This document shows positions 1-6,477 of a DNA stretch of 64,000 bases, piece by piece; within the stretch, counting starts at the first letter, position 1; every line of letters starts with the position of its first letter. Made by a program: the position numbers and the translations under genes. Location of the stretch: the NCBI GenBank assembly GCA_050294475.1, contig JBNKOE010000008.1, forward strand, positions 1 through 64,000, in the 5' to 3' direction. Origin of the DNA: Thalassobellus sp050294475. GTDB taxonomy: Bacteria; Bacteroidota; Bacteroidia; Flavobacteriales; Flavobacteriaceae. Under the pieces are notes generated by a model that was given only the letters and a program-made list of their open reading frames with translations, was not told where the DNA came from and ran no database searches.

Positions 1-118
1 TACTCATTTAAAGCAACTAACGGAAGAAGAACGCGTACAGGAGATTGCGCAAATGTTGAGTGGTGCTAAAATATCTGATTCGGCAATGGCAAATGCCAAA
101 GAATTGTTGAAAGCGTAA
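1..118 (+). CDS. recN: DNA repair protein RecN, C-terminal end (partial)
   Basis: The window opens inside a gene. The frame starting at base 2 reads 38 codons to a TAA at 116-118. The tail contains ERVQEIAQMLSGAKIS followed by NAKELL, which matches the conserved C-terminus of RecN, the SMC-like ATPase that helps repair double-strand breaks. Only this tail is visible, so the ATPase motifs cannot be checked. A recN-fabI order is usual in flavobacteria as far as I recall, which supports the call. fabI follows 82 bases later with its own promoter-like box. Confidence 0.8.
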   Translation, partial: THLKQLTEEERVQEIAQMLSGAKISDSAMANAKELLKA

Positions 119-164
119 AACGGAATAATCAAACACAGAAATCGATCAATTAAATCTTTTACCA

Positions 165-172
165 TATCTTTG
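165..172 (+). promoter_or_regulatory. Promoter -7 box for fabI
   Basis: TATCTTTG fits the Bacteroidota -7 consensus TAnnTTTG. It lies 28 bases before the fabI ATG, giving a leader of about 25 bases. No clear TTG -33 element was seen at the usual spacing. Confidence 0.5.
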
Positions 173-200
173 AATTACAAATCGACTAAAAATAACAAGC

Positions 201-1019
201 ATGTCATATAACTTATTAAAAGGAAAAAAAGGAATCATATTTGGAGCATTAGACTCAAATTCAATTGCTTGGAAAACAGCCGAACGTGTTCATGAAGAAG
301 GCGGACAGTTTGTATTAACAAATGCACCTGTTGCAATGAGAATGGGGCAAATTAATGAGTTAGCTGAAAAAACAGGTTCTCAAATTATTCCTGCTGATGC
401 AACTTCTTTAGAAGATTTACAAAATTTAATTGATAAATCTCAAGAAATTTTAGGTGGAAAAATTGATTTTGTACTGCATTCTATTGGAATGTCTGTTAAT
501 GTTAGAAAAGGAAAACATTATACAGATCAAAATTACGAATGGACACAAAAAGGAACCGATGTTTCAGCAATGTCTTTTCATAAATTGATGCAAACTTTAT
601 ATAAGTCTGACGCCATGAATGAGTGGGGAAGTATAGTTGCTTTAACCTATATGGCAGCACAACGTGTATTTCCTGATTATAATGATATGGCAGATAATAA
701 AGCCTATTTAGAAAGTATTGCTCGTAGTTTCGGCTATTTCTTCGGAAGAGATAAGAAAGTACGTGTAAACACTATTTCACAATCGCCAACTCCAACAACT
801 GCAGGTAATGGCGTAAAAGGTTTTGATGGTTTTATTGCTTACGCCGATAAAATGTCGCCACTTGGAAATGCAACAGCTTTAGATTGTGCGAATTACACGG
901 TATCTATGTTCAGCGATTTAACAAAACGTGTTACATTACAAAACCTATTCCATGATGGTGGCTTTAGCAACATGGGAGTTAGTGATGCTGTAATGAGTAC
1001 TTTTATGGGAGAAGAATAA
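201..1019 (+). CDS. fabI: Enoyl-[acyl-carrier-protein] reductase (NADH) FabI
   Basis: FabI reduces trans-2-enoyl-ACP in the last step of each cycle of type II fatty acid synthesis, in the cytoplasm. The 272 residues match the family length. An N-terminal Rossmann segment (about residues 8-20) lacks the classical GxxxGxG, as is normal for FabI. The catalytic pair appears as Tyr160-x6-Lys167, with the upstream Tyr150 also present. The start at 201 gives the expected MSYNLLKGKKG N-terminus. The gene stands alone between recN and a hairpin terminator. FabI is the triclosan target family; whether this one is sensitive cannot be read from sequence alone. Confidence 0.95.
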   Translation: MSYNLLKGKKGIIFGALDSNSIAWKTAERVHEEGGQFVLTNAPVAMRMGQINELAEKTGSQIIPADATSLEDLQNLIDKSQEILGGKIDFVLHSIGMSVNVRKGKHYTDQNYEWTQKGTDVSAMSFHKLMQTLYKSDAMNEWGSIVALTYMAAQRVFPDYNDMADNKAYLESIARSFGYFFGRDKKVRVNTISQSPTPTTAGNGVKGFDGFIAYADKMSPLGNATALDCANYTVSMFSDLTKRVTLQNLFHDGGFSNMGVSDAVMSTFMGEE

Positions 1020-1042
1020 AATTTTTTAAAATATAGAAAACG

Positions 1043-1071
1043 AGCCACTGTTTATAACGGTGGCTTTTTTT
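1043..1071 (+). terminator. Rho-independent terminator after fabI
   Basis: AGCCAC (1043-1048) pairs with GTGGCT (1060-1065) around an 11-base loop. The last stem base runs into seven T residues. It lies 24 bases after the fabI stop. Confidence 0.8.
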
Positions 1072-1090
1072 ATAGCGAGTTTTTTGAAAT

Positions 1091-1171
1091 AAAAACCGCG
1101 CTATCCGTTACTAGTTTTGGCTCGATGCTCGCCTCACCAAAAGCTAACCACTACTATCGCTCTCGCACCTA
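1091..1171. repeat. Degenerate palindromic intergenic element
   Basis: This stretch between the fabI terminator and the next promoter is noticeably richer in G+C than its surroundings. TTTTGG (1115-1120) pairs with CCAAAA (1137-1142), and the flanks continue as imperfect arms: GCGCTATCCGTTACTAG on the left, and GCTAACCACTACTATCGC on the right. It resembles the dispersed non-coding repeats common in flavobacterial genomes. No second copy was seen in this window. Confidence 0.4.
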
Positions 1172-1236
1172 TCTGCCAATTACTAGGCTAATAGAAAAGC
1201 AAGTGTAAGTTTGCTAATAAATGTAACAAGATTAAT

Positions 1237-1244
1237 TACATTTG
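1237..1244 (+). promoter_or_regulatory. Promoter -7 box, four bases before the ATG
   Basis: TACATTTG fits TAnnTTTG and ends four bases before the glycosyltransferase ATG at 1249. TTTG at 1210-1213 is a possible -33 element with 23-base spacing. Transcription would begin at or next to the start codon, so the mRNA should be leaderless. Confidence 0.55.
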
Positions 1245-1248
1245 TATC

Positions 1249-2256
1249 ATGCAATTACAGTATTCATTCATAATTCCAGTTTATAATCGTCCAGACGAAA
1301 CACAAGAACTTTTAGAGAGTTTTGAGGCTTTAAATACGAATATCCAATATGAAATTGTTATAGTAGAAGATGGGTCTTCTATATCTTCAGAAACTATTGT
1401 AAATAGCTTTAAATCTAAATTAAATATATCTTATTTTTTTAAAGAAAACTCAGGTCCTGGTGATTCTAGAAATTTCGGAATGCAACATGCAAAAGGAAAT
1501 TATTTTATCATTTTAGATTCCGATTGTATTCTTCCTGAGAATTATTTAAATGAAGTAGAAAAGAGTTTAAAAAAAGACTATGTAGATTGTTTTGGTGGAC
1601 CAGATGCAGCACATCAATCGTTTACAAACCTGCAAAAAGCCATTAATTTTTCTATGACATCGTTTATCACTACAGGAGGTATTCGTGGTAATAAAAAAAG
1701 TGTTGATACCTTTCAGCCTAGAAGTTTTAATATGGGCATTTCTAAAGAAGCTTTTGAAGCTTCTAAAGGATTTGGACGCATACATCCAGGAGAAGATCCA
1801 GATTTATCAATAAGACTTTGGAATTTAGGTTATAAAACCAAGCTAATTCCCGAAGCTTTTGTATACCATAAACGTCGTATTTCTTGGAGTAATTTTTATA
1901 AACAAGTTAATAAATTTGGTTTGGTGCGTCCTATTCTAAATAAATGGCATCCATCTACTAAAAAGTTAACGTATTGGTTTCCTTCTCTTTTTATTTTAGG
2001 TTTTATTGCTGCCATAATATTATTTTTTATTAACTTCAAATGGTTGTTATTAGGCTATTTGGTTTACTTTTTATTAGCTTTTATTGTAGCATTAATTTCT
2101 AGCAAAAGCATTGTAGTATCACTTTATGCGTTAATAGCTATTTGGGTTCAGTTTATAGGGTATGGTTATGGGTTTTTAAAATCTACTTTTGCTGTTTCCA
2201 TATTAAACAAAGATCCTGAGGATTATTTTCCGCAGTTGTTTTTTAAATTGAAATGA
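1249..2256 (+). CDS. Membrane-anchored family 2 glycosyltransferase
   Basis: An inverting GT-A glycosyltransferase that probably adds a sugar to an envelope lipid or glycan; the substrate is unknown. The nucleotide-binding start FIIPVYNRPDE (about residues 7-17), the acidic VEDGS (39-43) and the metal-binding DSD (90-92) are all visible. Residues about 245-315 form two to three transmembrane segments, which would put the catalytic domain on the cytoplasmic face. The ATG at 1249 is the only sensible start, since the GT2 fold begins a few residues later. The gene overlaps the next by four bases (ATGA), so the YbbR-like and coaE genes are probably cotranscribed with it. Confidence 0.85.
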   Translation: MQLQYSFIIPVYNRPDETQELLESFEALNTNIQYEIVIVEDGSSISSETIVNSFKSKLNISYFFKENSGPGDSRNFGMQHAKGNYFIILDSDCILPENYLNEVEKSLKKDYVDCFGGPDAAHQSFTNLQKAINFSMTSFITTGGIRGNKKSVDTFQPRSFNMGISKEAFEASKGFGRIHPGEDPDLSIRLWNLGYKTKLIPEAFVYHKRRISWSNFYKQVNKFGLVRPILNKWHPSTKKLTYWFPSLFILGFIAAIILFFINFKWLLLGYLVYFLLAFIVALISSKSIVVSLYALIAIWVQFIGYGYGFLKSTFAVSILNKDPEDYFPQLFFKLK

Positions 2257-3215
2257 TAAGAAAAATTAAATCAGACATATTAGCTTCAGTAAAGAATAAA
2301 AGAATTAATGTATTCATTTTATTTCTGTTGTCTTCATTTGTTATTCTTATATTTACTAAGCTTTCAAAGGACTATACCAATACTATTGTTTTTAATATAG
2401 ATAAGGTAAATGTGCCTCAAGAGTATGTTATATTAAATGATTCTACTAATATTCTTGCAATAACACTAAAAACGCATGGTTTTAAATGGTTAGACTTTTA
2501 TTTTTCTAAACCAAAAATAAAAGTTGATTTTAATAAAGATGTTTACAAAAAAGATACTGTTTTTGTTTGGAGTAAATCCAAGGCTTTTTTAAATAATACA
2601 CAGTTTGATAAAAATGTAGAAATATTAAATATGTCTCCTGATACTTTAATGTTTCGTTACGATGTTAATTTAATTAAAAAAGTACCGGTAAGGTTAAATG
2701 CGAGTATTGAATTCTCACCCGGTTATGATGCTTCAGAAGCTTATGTTTTAGAGCCAGATTCTATTGAGATAATTGGTCCAAAAGTTTTAGTTTCTAAAAT
2801 AAGTAAGATAGAAACCGATTCCATTTATTTATCAAATATTAGAACCGATTTGTTAGAAACTGTTAAGTTGAAATTACCAGAAAATAATAAAGAATTAATT
2901 TTTTCAAATACAAATATTGTTTTAAAGGCACCAGTAGAAAAGTTTACAGAAGGTACATTAAAAATACCAGTAAATATTGTAAATGTTCCTCCTAACATGA
3001 ATTTGAAATTTTTTCCTAAAATAGTTAATGTATCCTATTCAGTTAGTTTAAGTAATTTTACTTCTATAAGTAATGAAGATTTTATGGTAGTATGTGATTA
3101 TGATAAAATATCTAGTAATCAATCAATTTTAATACCAGAATTAGTAAGAATTCCTAAGCTTGTAAAAAACGCTAAGATTAATCAAAAACACATTGAATTT
3201 ATAATAACAGAATGA
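2253..3215 (+). CDS. YbbR-like domain protein
   Basis: A single-pass membrane protein of 320 residues. One transmembrane helix lies at about residues 19-36, and the rest should be outside the cytoplasmic membrane. The remainder looks like two to three YbbR-type beta domains; the segment with RLNASIEFSPGYD and PDSIEIIGPK (about residues 147-175) is the clearest. In Firmicutes YbbR/CdaR proteins regulate the diadenylate cyclase CdaA, but no cyclase gene is next to this one, so the role here is open. It overlaps the glycosyltransferase upstream and coaE downstream by four bases each, which points to translational coupling. Adjacency to coaE is common in flavobacteria. Confidence 0.75.
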   Translation: MIRKIKSDILASVKNKRINVFILFLLSSFVILIFTKLSKDYTNTIVFNIDKVNVPQEYVILNDSTNILAITLKTHGFKWLDFYFSKPKIKVDFNKDVYKKDTVFVWSKSKAFLNNTQFDKNVEILNMSPDTLMFRYDVNLIKKVPVRLNASIEFSPGYDASEAYVLEPDSIEIIGPKVLVSKISKIETDSIYLSNIRTDLLETVKLKLPENNKELIFSNTNIVLKAPVEKFTEGTLKIPVNIVNVPPNMNLKFFPKIVNVSYSVSLSNFTSISNEDFMVVCDYDKISSNQSILIPELVRIPKLVKNAKINQKHIEFIITE

Positions 3216-3799
3216 TTGTAGTAGGTTTAACAGGTGGTATAGGAAGTGGGAAAACAACAGTAGCTAAATTGTTTAAGCAATTTGGTGTTCCTGTTTATAT
3301 TGCCGATGAAGAGGCTAAAAAACTCATGAGGAAATCTAAAATAATTAAAAGAAAACTCATTCAGTTATTTGGCGTAAATGCATATATAAAAGAGGAATTA
3401 AACAAACCTTTTATAGCAAACATCATTTTTAACGATAAATCCTACTTACAAAAAATGAATGCTATTGTTCATCCTAGAGTAGCAAAGCATTTTGATAAAT
3501 GGGTGCAAAAGCAAGACACACCTTATGTTATAAAAGAAGTTGCTATTCTTTTTGAAAATGATGGATATAAACAATGTGATTTTATAATAACAGTAACGGC
3601 TCCAAAAGATATAAGAATTGAACGTTTATTACAACGCGACAACACGACAAAAGCTAAAATAAAAGCTATTATGAATAATCAATGGACCGATGATGAAAAG
3701 GTAAAAAGGTCTCATTTTGTTATTGAAAATGTATCTCTTGAAAATACTAAAAAACAGGTACTTGAAGTACATAATAAGATTCTTAAAAGTTTGCAATAA
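3212..3799 (+). CDS. coaE: Dephospho-CoA kinase
   Basis: CoaE phosphorylates the 3'-hydroxyl of the ribose in dephospho-CoA, the last step of coenzyme A synthesis. The P-loop GLTGGIGSGKTT (about residues 5-16) sits at the N-terminus. The family motifs YIADEEAK and HPRV follow, with a lid-region RLLQRD near residue 140. Length (195 residues) is normal for the family. The ATG overlaps the YbbR-like gene by four bases. No terminator was found in the 77 bases before the histidine kinase; that gap holds several TGTTAA boxes instead. Confidence 0.93.
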   Translation: MIVVGLTGGIGSGKTTVAKLFKQFGVPVYIADEEAKKLMRKSKIIKRKLIQLFGVNAYIKEELNKPFIANIIFNDKSYLQKMNAIVHPRVAKHFDKWVQKQDTPYVIKEVAILFENDGYKQCDFIITVTAPKDIRIERLLQRDNTTKAKIKAIMNNQWTDDEKVKRSHFVIENVSLENTKKQVLEVHNKILKSLQ

Positions 3800-3809
3800 A
3801 TAACCAATT

Positions 3810-3872
3810 TTAACATTTCTGTTAATGTAAGGTTAAAACCTAAGTGGACTAAATGTTAAAATGTTAATTTTG
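3810..3872 (+). promoter_or_regulatory. Promoter and candidate operator of the two-component operon
   Basis: Four copies of one hexamer lie in 58 bases: TTAACA at 3810 and TGTTAA at 3820, 3854 and 3862. TTAACATTT (3810-3818) and AAATGTTAA (3851-3859) form a 9-bp inverted repeat. TAATTTTG (3865-3872) is a -7 box ending four bases before the kinase ATG. The hexamers could bind the response regulator encoded downstream (autoregulation). This is inference. Confidence 0.45.
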
Positions 3873-3876
3873 AGCA

Positions 3877-5454
3877 ATGAGTAAAAGAGTTTTTTTTCTA
3901 TTAGTAATTTTAATGAGTTTATCTCTTATTGGGATAATATCCATTCAAGCTTATTATATTGGAGATTCTGTAGTTAATCAAAAAGAGCGTTTTAAAGATA
4001 ACGTCAAAAAAACTCTAAGTTATGTTTCAAATAAATTAGAAGATGACGAGTTAGATAGATATTTAGAAGGATATCAAAATTTAGATCCGGAAGAAAAGGC
4101 GGATTCAACAGTGGTTTCTCAATTATTTATCTATCAACGAAATAAGAATACTAATGAAACTGTTGTGTATTCTCAAGGTATTTTAGAAGAAAACTTTAAA
4201 TTATCGTCTTCAATACTGGATGCTGGGTTTGAAAATGATACTTTAAATATTAAAAGATTTACAGGTAATTCTAAGTTTGAAAAATTTAATAATTCAGATT
4301 TTGAGGACAAAGATTTTCAAAAAGGTCCAATATCAAGAATTATAAATAGCGGACCATTATTAGAAGAACAAGCTAGATATTTAAAGAAAAGTTTTAAACA
4401 AATATTAAAATCAGAACCTGTTTATAGAAGAATTTCTGAAGATGAAATAAAAGCTGTATTATCAAAAAAACTGAAAGGAAATAATATAGATATTCCATAT
4501 GAATTCGCTATTTATAGTAATGATTTAGCAACAAAAGTACAAAGTGATAATTTTGAAAATCAAGCAGAATCAACTTTTAGTACACCTATTTTTTATGATG
4601 AAAATAATCAAACACCATATAAGCTTTTAGTTAATTTTCCAGGAGATAGTAGGTTTATTTTATCATCTGTAATAAAAATGATTTTGTTATCAATTGTTTT
4701 TACGTTAATTATAATTATAGCTTATACAAGTTCATTGTACCAATTAATTAAGCAGCGAAAGATATCTGAAATAAAAACAGATTTTATAAATAATATGACG
4801 CACGAATTTAAAACACCTATTGCCACAATAAATTTGGCTTTAGATTCCATTAAGAATCCTAAGATTATTGGTGATAAAGACAAAGTTTTGCGTTATCTTA
4901 ACATGATAAAAGAGGAAAATAAACGGATGCATGCTCAGGTTGAAAACGTTTTAAGAATCTCTAAATTAGAAAAGAACGAATTAAATATTAGTAAGGACAG
5001 AGTAGAACTTCACGACTTAGTTATAGATGCTATAACGCATGTAGAGCTTATAGTAGAAGACAGGCAAGGGTATATAAAAACATTTTTGAATGCTGAAAAA
5101 TCATCTATTCTAGCCAATGAAACACACTTTACTAATGTAATAGTAAATATTTTGGATAATGCTATAAAGTATTCTCCAAATGCTCCGAAAATAGAAGTAT
5201 ATACAGAAAATGTTGGAAATAATATTATATTAAGAATAAAAGATCATGGTAGCGGCATGAGTAAAGCTGCCTTAAAGCGTGTGTTCGAGAAATTTTATAG
5301 AGAACATACTGGAAATATACACAACGTAAAAGGGCACGGTCTGGGTCTGGCGTATGTGAAAAGAATTGTAGACGATCACCAAGGTCATGTGTCTGCAGAG
5401 AGTGAAAAAGATAACGGAAGTACATTTATAATTAAACTTCCAATAATAACATAA
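3877..5454 (+). CDS. Sensor histidine kinase (RprX-like)
   Basis: A 525-residue membrane sensor kinase. A first transmembrane segment at about residues 5-25 and a second at about 262-285 enclose a periplasmic sensor region of some 235 residues that I do not recognise. The HisKA domain has its phosphoacceptor at His309 (THEFKTPI). The ATPase domain shows the N box (NILDNAIKYS), G1 (KDHGSGMS) and G2 (KGHGLGLAY). There is no obvious HAMP domain. The response regulator gene follows after two bases, so the two act as a pair. They resemble the RprXY systems of Bacteroidota. The signal sensed cannot be told from sequence. Confidence 0.9.
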   Translation: MSKRVFFLLVILMSLSLIGIISIQAYYIGDSVVNQKERFKDNVKKTLSYVSNKLEDDELDRYLEGYQNLDPEEKADSTVVSQLFIYQRNKNTNETVVYSQGILEENFKLSSSILDAGFENDTLNIKRFTGNSKFEKFNNSDFEDKDFQKGPISRIINSGPLLEEQARYLKKSFKQILKSEPVYRRISEDEIKAVLSKKLKGNNIDIPYEFAIYSNDLATKVQSDNFENQAESTFSTPIFYDENNQTPYKLLVNFPGDSRFILSSVIKMILLSIVFTLIIIIAYTSSLYQLIKQRKISEIKTDFINNMTHEFKTPIATINLALDSIKNPKIIGDKDKVLRYLNMIKEENKRMHAQVENVLRISKLEKNELNISKDRVELHDLVIDAITHVELIVEDRQGYIKTFLNAEKSSILANETHFTNVIVNILDNAIKYSPNAPKIEVYTENVGNNIILRIKDHGSGMSKAALKRVFEKFYREHTGNIHNVKGHGLGLAYVKRIVDDHQGHVSAESEKDNGSTFIIKLPIIT

Positions 5455-5456
5455 CT

Positions 5457-6158
5457 ATGGAAGCACAAAACAAGAAAATTTTATTAGTTGAAGATGATCC
5501 AAACTTTGGTACGGTTCTTAAAGATTATTTAATGATGAACGATTACGACGTTGTTCATGCAAAAAATGGCATGGAAGGATTTGAAAAGTTTAAAAAAGAC
5601 GATTTCGATTTATGTATTCTTGATGTTATGATGCCTTATAAAGATGGATTTACATTAGCTAAAGAAATCCGTGAAAAAAATGCCGATGTGCCTATTGTGT
5701 TTTTAACGGCTAAAACCATGAAAGAAGATGTTTTAAAAGGTTACAAAGTTGGCGCAGACGATTATTTAAACAAACCATTTGATAGCGAAGTGTTATTAAT
5801 GAAAATTAAAGCTATCATTCAACGTAAAGCAACAGAAACTATATCTGATAGTAAACAGTTTGAATTTAAAATTGGTCGCTTCGATTTAAATTCTAAATTA
5901 CGCTTTTTAAAATTTGATGGAGGAGATCCTGTTAAATTATCGCCAAAAGAAAATGAATTATTACGGCTGTTAGCACTTCATGAAAACGATTTAATGCCAA
6001 GAGAATTGGCTTTAACCAAAATATGGAGAGACGATAATTACTTTACATCTCGTAGTATGGATGTGTATATTGCTAAATTACGTAAGTACTTAAAATTAGA
6101 TGAAAAAGTAGAAATACTTAATATACATGGTGAAGGTTTTAGATTGGTAGTTAACTAA
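5457..6158 (+). CDS. OmpR-family response regulator (RprY-like)
   Basis: A 233-residue DNA-binding response regulator and the partner of the kinase just upstream. The receiver domain (about 1-125) has the acidic pair Asp13/Asp14, phosphoacceptor Asp56 (ILDVMMPYKDG), Thr84 and Lys106 (LNKPFD). The C-terminal winged-helix domain (about 135-232) has the OmpR-type pattern LSPKENELLRLL and RSMDVYIAKLRKYL. A strong terminator follows directly, so the operon appears to end here. The TGTTAA cluster ahead of the kinase gene is a candidate target. Confidence 0.93.
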   Translation: MEAQNKKILLVEDDPNFGTVLKDYLMMNDYDVVHAKNGMEGFEKFKKDDFDLCILDVMMPYKDGFTLAKEIREKNADVPIVFLTAKTMKEDVLKGYKVGADDYLNKPFDSEVLLMKIKAIIQRKATETISDSKQFEFKIGRFDLNSKLRFLKFDGGDPVKLSPKENELLRLLALHENDLMPRELALTKIWRDDNYFTSRSMDVYIAKLRKYLKLDEKVEILNIHGEGFRLVVN

Positions 6159-6180
6159 AAATCTTCATATATAATATTTA

Positions 6181-6277
6181 AAAATCCAGCTTTTGCTGGA
6201 TTTTTTTTTAATGTTAATCTAAATCATTATTTGTAATGTTTTTTACAGTTACAGTTATACTCTTTCTAAGTTGTATT
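6181..6277. repeat. 97-bp direct repeat, copy 1
   Basis: This stretch matches 9411-9507 at a constant offset of 3230 bases. The last 55 bases (6223-6277 and 9453-9507) are identical. The unit contains the hairpin terminator and then a non-coding stretch that includes TTACAGTTACAG. The two copies bracket exactly one gene, the glycanase at 6478-9381. The rest of the 319-base gap before that gene (6278-6440) shows no other feature that I can name. Confidence 0.9.
6182..6209 (+). terminator. Terminator after the response regulator
   Basis: A 9-bp stem, AAATCCAGC with GCTGGATTT, and loop TTTT, followed by a long T run. The same stem with loop AAAA recurs at 9412-9433, after the glycanase gene. 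Confidence 0.85.
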
Positions 6278-6440
6278 ATTTAAATATATGTCCTTGAATA
6301 ACTTACTTTGGTTTTAGTAAAGATATTTTAAGATAAAGAATATTTTTATGCAATAGATAGTAGTTCCATTGTTACTTGAACATTTTATCCCCCTTGTTTT
6401 GCTGATTTTTACCTATTCATTTTTATTAATAAATGTGAAA

Positions 6441-6473
6441 TTTGACTAATTAATATTTTAATGAATAAAATTG
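6441..6473 (+). promoter_or_regulatory. Promoter of the glycanase gene
   Basis: TTTG (6441-6444) and TAAAATTG (6466-6473, one mismatch to TAnnTTTG) are 21 bases apart, a normal Bacteroidota spacing. The -7 box ends four bases before the ATG, so a leaderless transcript is likely. Confidence 0.5.
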
Positions 6474-6477
6474 CGTT

